Source: Silene noctiflora (lineage: Eukaryota; Streptophyta; Magnoliopsida; Caryophyllales; Caryophyllaceae). Taken from it: a stretch of 64,000 nucleotides of DNA. The stretch spans positions 34,984 through 98,983 of the forward strand of contig VHZZ01000146.1 in assembly GCA_009801015.1 (NCBI GenBank). Direction: 5' to 3'. The first letter of the stretch is position 1; the number at the start of each line of letters is the position of its first letter. Made by a program: the position numbers and the translations under genes. The notes beneath the pieces are model-generated. The model was given only the letters and a program-made list of their open reading frames with translations, did not search any database and was not told the origin of the DNA. Shown piece after piece: positions 21,955 to 31,435 of the stretch.

Positions 21955-23475
21955 ATGGGTACTTTGCTTAAAATTCATAACAAGATTGAATTTTGGACTC
22001 CTGTACATGGTTTTTCTGAGAAATTACCTCATTTTAACCATCCAACTGTTCTAAAGCAGCATTATTTTACTGAATCTTCAAAAAAATGGTTAAGAAATGG
22101 TTGTGTTAAGGCCAGTAGTAGTAGTAGTAGTAGCAGTACTCTTTTGGAGCTTGTTCCTGAAATTAAGAAAGAAAATCTTGATTTTGAGCTGCCATTATAT
22201 GATGCATCAAAGGGTAAAGTTTTGGACTTAGCTATTGTGGGAGGAGGCCCTGCAGGGCTTGCTGTTGCACAGCAAGTTTCTGCGGCGGGGCTATCGGTTT
22301 GCTCGATTGACCCGTCTCCAAAATTGATCTGGCCTAATAACTATGGTGTTTGGGTGGATGAATTTGAGGCTATGGATTTGCTTGACTGTCTTGACACGAC
22401 TTGGTCGGGGGCTGTTGTGTATATTGATGAGAAGTTGAAGAAGGATCTTGGTAGGCCGTATGGTAGGGTTAATAGAAAGCAGTTGAAGTCGAAAATGATG
22501 CAAAAATGTATATCCAATGGGGTGAAGTTTCATCAAGCTAAAGTTATTAAGGTGGTTCATGAAGAATCAAAATCTCTTTTGATTTGCAATGATGGAGTTA
22601 CCATTCAAGCTACTGTGGTGTTAGATGCAACCGGGTTTTCTCGATGTCTTGTACAGTATGATAAACCTTACAATCCCGGGTATCAAGTAGCGTATGGTAT
22701 TGTGGCTGAAGTTGAGGAACATCCTTTTGATGTCGATAAGATGGTGTTCATGGATTGGAGAGATTCACATTTGGATAACAACCCCGAATTAAAGGAGAAA
22801 AACAGCAAGATCCCGACTTTCTTGTATGCTATGCCTTTTTCTAAGGATAGGATATTCCTAGAGGAAACTTCGTTAGTTGCTCGGCCTGGGGTACCAATAG
22901 ATGACATTCAGCAAAGAATGGAGGCTCGATTGAGGCACCTTGGTATAAGGGTTAAGAGTATCGAAGAGGATGAACGTTGTGTGATCCCGATGGGTGGTCC
23001 CCTTCCCGTGATCCCACAAAGAGTTGTCGGGATTGGTGGCACGGCTGGAATGGTGCACCCATCAACTGGCTATATGGTGGCAAGGACCCTTGCAGCGGCC
23101 CCTCTTGTTGCCAAATCTATTGTTCAGTACCTTAGTTCAGAAGGCAGTCATTCTGGAAGTGAATTATCAGCGGGAGTTTGGAAAGATTTATGGCCAATAG
23201 AGAGGAGAAGACAAAGGGAGTTCTTCTGCTTTGGTATGGATATATTACTCAAACTCGATTTACCAGGTACAAGAAAGTTTTTCGATGCATTTTTTGACCT
23301 GGAGCCGCGTTATTGGCATGGATTCTTGTCTTCTCGGCTATTCCTTCCTGAGCTATTAGTTTTCGGACTCTCTCTTTTTGGTCATGCATCCAACTCTTCT
23401 AGGCTAGAAATTATGGCAAAGGGAACTCTTCCATTGATAAATATGATCAACAACTTGATTAAAGATAGAGATTGA
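21955..23475 (+). CDS. LCYB: Lycopene beta-cyclase, plastid
   Basis: Intronless, 506 residues, as is usual for this gene. It closes both ends of lycopene into beta rings, giving beta-carotene, the branch point to xanthophylls and abscisic acid. The FAD/NAD-binding motif VGGGPAGLAVAQQVS lies at residues 95-109, the plant cyclase block IWPNNYGVWVDEFEAMDLLDCL at 125-146, FLEETSLVARP at 301-311, MGGPLPVIPQRVVGIGGTAGMVHPSTGYM after it and the C-terminal charged region PIERRRQREFFCFGMD-like. FLEET is the motif whose second Glu is reported as catalytic. Residues 1-80 form a Ser-rich plastid transit region with a run of Ser at 54-61 encoded by an AGT repeat. The neighbouring P5CR gene ends tail to tail about 820 bases away. 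Confidence 0.97.
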   Translation: MGTLLKIHNKIEFWTPVHGFSEKLPHFNHPTVLKQHYFTESSKKWLRNGCVKASSSSSSSSTLLELVPEIKKENLDFELPLYDASKGKVLDLAIVGGGPAGLAVAQQVSAAGLSVCSIDPSPKLIWPNNYGVWVDEFEAMDLLDCLDTTWSGAVVYIDEKLKKDLGRPYGRVNRKQLKSKMMQKCISNGVKFHQAKVIKVVHEESKSLLICNDGVTIQATVVLDATGFSRCLVQYDKPYNPGYQVAYGIVAEVEEHPFDVDKMVFMDWRDSHLDNNPELKEKNSKIPTFLYAMPFSKDRIFLEETSLVARPGVPIDDIQQRMEARLRHLGIRVKSIEEDERCVIPMGGPLPVIPQRVVGIGGTAGMVHPSTGYMVARTLAAAPLVAKSIVQYLSSEGSHSGSELSAGVWKDLWPIERRRQREFFCFGMDILLKLDLPGTRKFFDAFFDLEPRYWHGFLSSRLFLPELLVFGLSLFGHASNSSRLEIMAKGTLPLINMINNLIKDRD

Positions 23476-24293
23476 TATGTTTCTGATGCATTGGTGCATC
23501 CGTGATCCGGTATCTAGATCATATGCTTGAACTTGTAAAAATCATGAATTAGCTTAAGTGCAATCTTCTGGATGTATACTCCTAGTCTTCTTTATACATG
23601 TATTCCTTTTATAATGCAATTTCAAGCATATTTTCTTATTTCTTCGGCCTTTTTGGTTCGTTTCTGAGATGTACGATGTACTTGGATATACAAAGGATCT
23701 TGCTGCTAAAATTTAGATTTGGAATATGACAATAACAGCCCCTTTTTACCGACTTGATTTTACTGATCATGAGCTGTGGATTTTGTTCGAATTGCTCATT
23801 CAGCTTGGCAACTGGAGCTCTGGAGCTCGTTCATCATCCAACTAGTTTCAGATTACCCGTAAAAGAAGTGTTAGTCAGCTCGACAGTTGATGCACAATAT
23901 ATGAAGTGTAGAATGTTTCGCTTTTCTGCATTAGCGGAATCAAAACATAACCCTAATGATAAATCCATAAATAGAATTTACTGAGTGGGAAGTTCTCAAA
24001 ATTTGTAACTTATTACGAGTGTAGTCGAGTATGTCAATTAACAACCTGAACAAAGTTGTTCGTCATTCCCCAAAAGAGCGGAATGACATTACAAAACTAT
24101 TTTAAGAGGAAACCAAGACAATCTGATACTCTTGAACAGGCTTTGTACGACGTTCAGGTCATATCGCCAAAAGCATACTCGCACTTCTGTCATGTAGACT
24201 TGCATCAGTCTAACTCCTAACTCCTGACCTCTACAACATTTCTCGAAGTTTAGGGGCTCTCGGATAGCATTGCCAGATGCATCCTTGTAAGAA

Positions 24294-27200
24294 TTAGCTT
24301 TGGGAAAGTTCTCGGCCACGCTTTGCAGCTGCCACTACAGCATTCATTATAGTACCTCGAAATCCACCTTTCTCCAACTCATGAATGCCGGCAATTGTTG
24401 TCCCTCCTGGTGATGCCACATCATCTTTAAGCTGGGCTGGATGTTTTCCACTATTAACTGCCATGGATGCAGCTCCTAGGACCTGCATCAAATCATTAGA
24501 AATCTATTAACGTCACATATGTCGCATTTCCGTTCTGAATCTTATTAGCTTTCAGTGTATTAAGGACTCAATTTTCAAAATCCTTCAGAATTTCCCTAAT
24601 GTGTAGATTTTTTTATTAGCTAGAGCTTCTCTACTACAATCATTTAAATACTCAAGGCTCATTTAGATCATAGCTTGAAGCCTTGAACATTTCGAATCGT
24701 TTTCATTGTAAAATTTCCCCCCGAAAACCATAGCTTGATCTAAGGTTTAAATACACAAAACAATCTTGAATAGAGAAGTACACGACTTCACAAATTCTCA
24801 TTGAAGACGGGCATTATCCGTTACAAGCTGGAGACGGATAGTGCCCCTCTCACAATATGCAAGTGGCACTATCAATGGAATGCTCCATTTCTCCCCCACT
24901 TGCCTTATTGTGAGAGGGAGACTATCCGGTTTCGGCTTCTGACGGATAGTGTACCCAAGCAAGACGCTTTGATACGACTTTAACTACACAAGCAACAAGG
25001 CAAGGTAGCACTTTTTATTTGAGGTAACTCCACAAGAAACAAGGCAAGGCACAGCACAAAAGATTAAGTAGAACTTACAGTTTGAGCAGCTAAGCCCTTG
25101 GCCAGATCTCGTGGCAGACCAGCAGCAACTCCTCCATCAGCCAAGGCTTCAATCGCCAAAAATATATATGCTGGCCCACTTCCACTACACATCACAAGAA
25201 CAACAAAGTTGAATTGAAGGAGATGCCATTTAATGAAATTTCATTGGTCAGAGATCATATTAACATGCACACCGGTGCAGTATCATGATACAACATCAAT
25301 GAGGCATTGCCAAAGAATATTAATAAGATTATAGAAGTTTTAGGAATCAACAAACCTAAGACCAGTTATAGCATCAAACAACTTTTCATCAGCTCTCCAA
25401 ACCTTGCCAATTGCGCCAAATAATTTTGCGATTAATTCACCATCTTCTTCAGTCGCTGCTCCTCCCAAGGTTAACACTAACACATTGCAATATTTGCCAA
25501 AATTACAAAAAGAATGTAGATGCTTTTTTAATTTTCTAGTGTATAATGGCAATTTAAAGACCGAGGCTACTTCATGATACAATAAAAAAATATTATCAAT
25601 TCTGCTGCGCTAGGTGGCAGAAGCATAAAAAGAACAGAAACAAAAGAACTAATTTAGACTAGCAATAAAAAGAACAGTGACGTTCTAATGGAAGAGAAAG
25701 TTTCAAAGCAGCAGATTCTCCTTCTTTGATGTTTTGAACAACTTGAGGTATAGTTGATTGCGTGTTTTCTATGAGTAGATCAGGATTTCTAAGCGTAAAT
25801 GCAATTCTTTTTGGTCCCAAAGTATCAGTAATATACACAAAACGAGGTCAATATTTGAAAAGAAATGACAAATGTCAAGAAGATAGTACTAACAGCTTCA
25901 GTAGTTCAGTATGAAGTGTTCTACTTTAGTACTCCCTTTGTTCCAATTTGTGATCATTTGTTTTCCTTTTTTATTCTTTGTGAGGGGTATTTTAATCAAA
26001 GGCAAACAAATGACTGAGACGGAGGGAGTAAGTTTTAATTGTTCATCACATTTAACTTGGAGAATTGATCTATATTAAAGATGGATGAAAACCTGAAGCA
26101 GCCATTCCAACAGCAGCGGGAGTATTAGGCATCACCCGTGCAAAACGACTATGTCCAGCCCACTCCTGCCAAAATATCCAACAGCAAACTGGTAACCAAG
26201 TGTCGACACTCTTGGCAACAATAAAACATAGGCCATAAAAACAACACTATAAAGAACGATAATTCTACAAGGTCAGTGGTAGCTAAATTAGCTTCTTGCA
26301 CGACACAAACCAAAACAACTCAAGTAATGATATAAAAACGACCTCTTGTTATCCACACGAAATGCTGCATGTTTCAACTTATTTATAAATACATCAAAGT
26401 TGAAGCATTTCAGAAATATTTCTTCGGACTATCACATAAACCTAACTACAGACTGCAAATACATGATCTAAATTGCCTACTTCACTAGACAGCAAATTAG
26501 TTCCAAGTAGTTCCAACATCACAAAATTTTGCACAAACCTGTAAATCTTTCAACTTTGTTCCGGCAACAACTGAGACCAACAGTTGCTTCTGAGAAAGCT
26601 GTGGCCTCAACTTTAATACTACATCTTTAACTGCATTCAAACATAACCAAACACAAAGCTTCAATCATGAGAATATCATATAACATCATCCAATCAAAGT
26701 TGCAAGAAAATAAATTTACAACAAATGTAAATTCAAAAGGTCAAATCAATAGGCAACAGCTACAATCAAAGCACTAAAAAATATACGCGAGTAACAGAAT
26801 GTAGCAGTACCAACTTGGGGCTTTACAGAGAGCACAACCACATCGCAATCTTCAACAACCTGCAAGGAAAACACGAACACACATGACCCATCTACTCCAT
26901 TAAAATCACAATAACCAATCCAACTTCAAATAATCATCTGTCACACATAAAGAAACTACTTTTCCTGATAAATTCAGTGACGAAGCTACATTAGTCAGTG
27001 AACTACATTGAACGTGGCAAAGGATGACTGTCACGCATTCGCAACATTATCCAGGGAGCTCCATTAGTCAGTGAGCTACATTGAACGTGGAAAAGGATGA
27101 CTGCCACGCCTTCAATCTAGAAATGCTACTGCAGATGTCAAATCTCACCGCGGTGAACAGAGCAAGGAAGGGTTATGGATGCAGTCACCCATTAAGCAAT

Positions 27201-27877
27201 GAAAAATACTCCCTCCGTCCCGGTCAATTGTTGTCCTTTGGTTTTGGCACAAAGACCAAGGAAAGGGAAGGGGGCCTAATATAAGATGACAAGTGTACCA
27301 AATTAAGGGTGAATGATCAAATTACTCGCAATCCTAAAATAGTAAGGACAACAAATGATTGAGACACCCAAAAATGGAAAAGGACAACAAATGACCGGGA
27401 CGGAGTGAGTACAACCTTTTTAGTTAAAAATCATTACACTTTATCTAAATTACCACTCCCTCCCATTCATATGGTTCTTTACGTTTCGCAATTTTTTCTA
27501 CGAGGAGTATTTGAATCAAATGTCAAGATTACAAACTGCATAAAGTAGCGATCAAACGAATATACTTCCTCCGTCTCCGGTCTCCCTCACAAAAAATATA
27601 AAAGGTAAACAAATGATTGAGACGGATGTATATCAGAAAATCCACTAAATTGGGTAAAAATATCAATCGAGATAATAACCTGAGAGTTGTTATCGAAGAC
27701 GGTGACGCCGAAAGACTGAAAGGCATCACGACGTTGAGAACCGAGGTGAGCGGTTCGAATCCTGGAAGCAGGTAATACGCCAGAATTAACAACACCTCGA
27801 GCAATACTTTCCGCCATTTTACCTGCCCCGATGAAACCTAACTTGAATGTATCCGCCGGAATTACTGCTGTCGCCAT
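24294..27877 (-). CDS. P5CR: Pyrroline-5-carboxylate reductase
   Basis: Seven exons in transcript order: 27877-27680, 26859-26811, 26630-26539, 26165-26093, 25476-25356, 25184-25079 and 24482-24294, giving 275 residues, close to the plant norm of about 276. It reduces pyrroline-5-carboxylate to proline with NAD(P)H, the last step of proline synthesis. The N-terminal Rossmann motif is [55 protein letters not shown] and [34 protein letters not shown] follow, and the C-terminus has [23 protein letters not shown], the substrate/dimer region. All introns are GT..AG. Intron 1 holds a Stowaway MITE and a 73-bp tandem duplication, intron 4 another Stowaway and intron 6 a GACGGATA MITE. Family members are cytosolic or plastidial; no clear transit peptide is seen. 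Confidence 0.95.
24791..24971. mobile_element. GACGGATA-type MITE in P5CR intron 6
   Basis: It starts near CAAATTCTCATTGAAGACGG and ends GCAAGACGCTTTG, the same termini as the CAAAGCGTCT family, with inverted TATCCGTC/GACGGATA arms. Flanks (CACGACTTCA, ATACGACTTT) share ACGACTT, a decayed duplication. Confidence 0.65.
25932..26028. mobile_element. Short Stowaway MITE in P5CR intron 4
   Basis: CTCCCTTTGTTCC at the left and the complement of CTCCCTCCGTCTC at the right, TA on both sides (25930-25931, 26029-26030). 97 bp. The right half matches loose fragments at about 19690-19735, 27595-27635 and 53095-53135, which look like solo ends. Confidence 0.8.
26982..27113. repeat. 73-bp tandem duplication in P5CR intron 1
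   Basis: Two copies of a block containing CATTAGTCAGTGAACTACAT and AAGGATGACTGTCACGC, offset by about 73 bases, with a handful of differences. It lies about 95 bases before the Stowaway element. Confidence 0.8.
27209..27409. mobile_element. Stowaway-type MITE in P5CR intron 1
   Basis: Closely related to the copy at 79-286: starts CTCCCTCCGTCCCGGTCAAT, ends in the complement of CTCACTCCGTCCCGG, TA duplications at 27207-27208 and 27410-27411. 201 bp. Confidence 0.88.
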
Positions 27878-28010
27878 TTTTTTACTGTCTCTTTCTCGTT
27901 GGTTGCAAATTTTACAAGTATTTTTTGTGTTTTTGAATTGGTAGGACTCGACCCCTACATATACTCAACTAATCTCCTCGCACCACCTGCTCTTTAGAGT
28001 CTTGTATTTT

Positions 28011-28187
28011 AAAGCGTCTCCCTTGTGACGGGTCACAAATGAAGACGGGTAATGCCATTCACAAAACGAATAGGGGGACAAGGTGGAACACCCCCACTTG
28101 CTTTCCTCTCTCCTCTATTTGGTTCTTTTGTCTCACAATTTGGTACCCGTCTTCTCATTTGTGACAGATACGTCCGTCACAAATGAG
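28011..28187. mobile_element. Mutator-type MITE, CAAAGCGTCT family, running into gap
   Basis: It matches the 20740-20925 copy from AAAGCGTCTCCCTTGTGACG to the CCGTCACAAATGAG end. Its last bases and right flank are lost in the N gap. It lies about 130 bases upstream of the P5CR start codon on the opposite reading direction. Confidence 0.75.
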
Positions 28188-29047
28188 NNNNNNNNNNNNN
28201 NNNNNNNNNNNNNNNNNNNNNNNNNNNNNNNNNNNNNNNNNNNNNNNNNNNNNNNNNNNNNNNNNNNNNNNNNNNNNNNNNNNNNNNNNNNNNNNNNNNN
28301 NNNNNNNNNNNNNNNNNNNNNNNNNNNNNNNNNNNNNNNNNNNNNNNNNNNNNNNNNNNNNNNNNNNNNNNNNNNNNNNNNNNNNNNNNNNNNNNNNNNN
28401 NNNNNNNNNNNNNNNNNNNNNNNNNNNNNNNNNNNNNNNNNNNNNNNNNNNNNNNNNNNNNNNNNNNNNNNNNNNNNNNNNNNNNNNNNNNNNNNNNNNN
28501 NNNNNNNNNNNNNNNNNNNNNNNNNNNNNNNNNNNNNNNNNNNNNNNNNNNNNNNNNNNNNNNNNNNNNNNNNNNNNNNNNNNNNNNNNNNNNNNNNNNN
28601 NNNNNNNNNNNNNNNNNNNNNNNNNNNNNNNNNNNNNNNNNNNNNNNNNNNNNNNNNNNNNNNNNNNNNNNNNNNNNNNNNNNNNNNNNNNNNNNNNNNN
28701 NNNNNNNNNNNNNNNNNNNNNNNNNNNNNNNNNNNNNNNNNNNNNNNNNNNNNNNNNNNNNNNNNNNNNNNNNNNNNNNNNNNNNNNNNNNNNNNNNNNN
28801 NNNNNNNNNNNNNNNNNNNNNNNNNNNNNNNNNNNNNNNNNNNNNNNNNNNNNNNNNNNNNNNNNNNNNNNNNNNNNNNNNNNNNNNNNNNNNNNNNNNN
28901 NNNNNNNNNNNNNNNNNNNNNNNNNNNNNNNNNNNNNNNNNNNNNNNNNNNNNNNNNNNNNNNNNNNNNNNNNNNNNNNNNNNNNNNNNNNNNNNNNNNN
29001 NNNNNNNNNNNNNNNNNNNNNNNNNNNNNNNNNNNNNNNNNNNNNNN
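28188..29047. other. Assembly gap (860 N)
   Basis: A run of N with a MITE on the left edge and a Helitron on the right edge, consistent with a repeat-caused break. Any open frame through it is meaningless. Confidence 0.99.
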
Positions 29048-29141
29048 AAATATTAATGAAGTGAAAATTTAAAAATTTTAAATAATAAACTTAAAAAAAT
29101 AAAAACTCTATATACCGCGCATTGCGCGGGATCTATACTAG
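29048..29141 (+). mobile_element. Helitron 3' end (copy 2), left part in gap
   Basis: It ends with a perfect hairpin CCGCGC-ATT-GCGCGG (29115-29129) then GATCTATACTAG with terminal CTAG at 29138-29141 and host T after it. The same terminus closes copy 1 (627-630). Confidence 0.8.
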
Positions 29142-29916
29142 TAATTCATAAAACCATTAATAAATAAAGAATCGATGAGAAAACACCTAAAATATGAGTT
29201 TATTATGATAAAATAAATAGTTTTAATTCAGGACAATCGATTATGTTATTATCGGCTCAAATATATTCAAAACTCGATTCGAACTAAGTTGAGTTTTGAA
29301 TACTATTTGGATTACTTATATCAGGTTTTCAACCGATATCAATTCAAATATTTTCAATCGATTTTTCAAATTCGTTTTATTTTACCGGATCTAAATATTT
29401 AAAAATACCCGAATATGAACATGAATGTAGTGAACTACAATCACCATCTCGTATGATTATTGATCTACAATAAGAATACATATGGACGCATCAGTCATCA
29501 CTCACAAGTCCAAGCCCATTTCAATTGGGCCTACAAGTTGAGCCTACATCATAGAGTCCACTCCAATTCAACCTTGGCCCATTTGTCCCTTGTCAGTCAA
29601 ATAAGGGCAAATACAATACTCAAATAATGGAAAAAGTTTATAAAAATGTAAAATCCGTCCATAAAAGAGCAACTACGATACTTAAATAAGGCGACTTTAC
29701 ATACGTTTTATAGTATTATAACTACGTATTTAAATTTGGAGCATGGCTTTTTTTGTTATTGTAACTATTTTACAGAGTATAAAATTTGTGTTAAAACACC
29801 ATAATATTATTTGGAATAGATTGTACAAAATTACAGATAATAACTAATATTGGAATAGGGAACTATTAATATACTACAAAAATAGAATGGAGTAAGTACA
29901 ATAAAATTTAAAAACA
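29142..29916. other. Intergenic, no gene seen
   Basis: About 775 bp, AT-rich, between two Helitron copies. No coding or inverted-repeat structure recognised. Confidence 0.45.
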
Positions 29917-30469
29917 TCTCTTATATACTAAGAGAATAAAACTCCTACAAAATTTTCCCTCCAAAAGGAATCTGATTAAATAAGGAAACAATACATTATT
30001 TATTTTTTTTAAAATTATTATCTTTTAATTAAGATTTAAACCTTTAACCACTCTAATATTTTTGAACTAAGTTATAATCATTTAACTAAAATAAAATAAA
30101 ACTGGTCTAAATTTACGAATTTGAATATGAAACACGCATAACTGATATTATTAATTTTACATATAAAAAAAATAAAAAAACTCAACACATACTTAATTCG
30201 TATAAAAAAATTATGAACTGAAATTATTAATTTCATGACAAAAAAAAAATTCATTAAAACTATTTAAGAAAATTTATAAATTGCAATCATTAGTTTTATG
30301 GTAAAAATATTCATTAAAATACACATTTCATAACTTTATTTCATTCTTTTGATTAGTTTTCCATTTAAATTTTTTATTCTCATATTAAAAATGAAAAATA
30401 TATGATGTGTCAATTTAAAATCTATAAATAATACACTATAAAATAAAGGATCTATAAATACCATACTAG
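29917..30469 (+). mobile_element. Non-autonomous Helitron (copy 3), near full length
   Basis: It starts TCTCTTATATACTAAG after a host A and ends CATACTAG before a host T, matching both ends of the inverted copy at 33438-33976, with CCCTCCAAAAGGAATCTG shared near the 5' end. The terminal GC hairpin present in the other copies is missing here. About 553 bp, no coding. Confidence 0.75.
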
Positions 30470-30589
30470 TTATATATGAGGTATATAAGATATATATTAT
30501 GATCTAATACATCATATGCATAAATGTATAATCCTTTCTTCCTAATAAACCTGACAAGCTATCCGAATATAGGTTTCAAGCAACAAAAA

Positions 30590-30925
30590 AAACTTGTTTG
30601 TGACGTTTCAAAGTCTATCTCCCACTTAACCTTCCATTTACTCTCCCACTTGCTCATTGTTTTTTTTTTTTTTTTTTGGTGTTGACCAGGAGTATCCCTA
30701 TCGACAGCTGAGTCAATCTTTCTTTGGGGTACTGAAGGCAATTTAATGGGTTGACCCCTCCCAAATTTGGTCTTTTCATTCGCAAGAGTTAGGAATCGAA
30801 CCCCTGACCGCTTGTTTAAGAGATGAAAACCCTTACCACTCACATCAACCAACTTTGGTACTCACTTGCTCATTGTGAGAAGTCACAAGCTTGTAACGGG
30901 ATAGAGCCGTCACAAATGAGTATTT
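30590..30925. mobile_element. TTGTGACGG-type MITE split by a SINE
   Basis: The left part (from about 30594, TTGTTTGTGACG...) and right part (to about 30921, CCGTCACAAATGAG) form inverted ends of the same kind as the CAAAGCGTCT family. The 202-bp SINE at 30661-30862 interrupts it. Confidence 0.62.
30661..30862 (-). mobile_element. tRNA-derived SINE, minus strand, with 14-bp target duplication
   Basis: A perfect duplication CACTTGCTCATTGT flanks it (30647-30660 and 30863-30876). On the minus strand it begins ACCAAAGTTGGTTGATG, has a box-A-like GTGAGTGGTAAGGG (about 30831-30846), an exact pol III box B GGTTCGATTCC (30792-30802), a unique body and a 3' A tail (the T run 30661-30677). That is the full anatomy of a SINE mobilised by LINE machinery. 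Confidence 0.9.
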
Positions 30926-31107
30926 GTATTCAAGCAAATGGAGATGAATTGAAGTGCGTGAAGATAGGATCATCATGAATGACATCAAATTTGAAAATTG
31001 TACACCATTCCTTTTGGAAAATTGACCAATTGACTTTTCATCTGTTGCATGAAGCCATCAACCATTCAACCCCACAAACAAAACATTATCGCATCCCTTT
31101 TTCTCCT

Positions 31108-31293
31108 GGCAAATTCTCATTTGTGACGGAAGGTATCCGTCACAAATGAGAAGACGGGTGCCATTTTGTGAGACAAAATGTCCAAATAGAGGAGAGAGGG
31201 AAGCACATGGGGGTGCCCCACCTTGTCCCCTATTCGTCTTGTGAGTGACATTATCCGTCTTCGGATCCGACCCGTAACAAGGAAGACGCTTTG
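31108..31293. mobile_element. Mutator-type MITE, CAAAGCGTCT family, inverted, in methyltransferase promoter region
   Basis: GGCAAATTCTCATTTGTGAC at the left and AAGACGCTTTG at the right, with a perfect 9-bp duplication TTTTCTCCT (31099-31107, 31294-31302). 186 bp. It ends about 140 bases before the methyltransferase start codon. Confidence 0.87.
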
Positions 31294-31435
31294 TTTTCTC
31301 CTCTGTTCTCCTATCTTTACACGGCACTATATTATATACGCATTATCATACATTGAATCGCGATCATTTCGATCATTATAAAACTACTACAAGTTTGCCA
31401 CTATCAAACTTATAAATCTTCAGATTGAAACGAAA

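Noticed and set aside
21955-27877. Metabolic gene cluster of cyclase and P5CR
   Set aside because: The two enzymes belong to unrelated pathways and are convergent neighbours; no shared regulation is visible.
28083-29072. Long open frame across the N gap
   Set aside because: Produced only because N codons are not stops; no evidence of coding.
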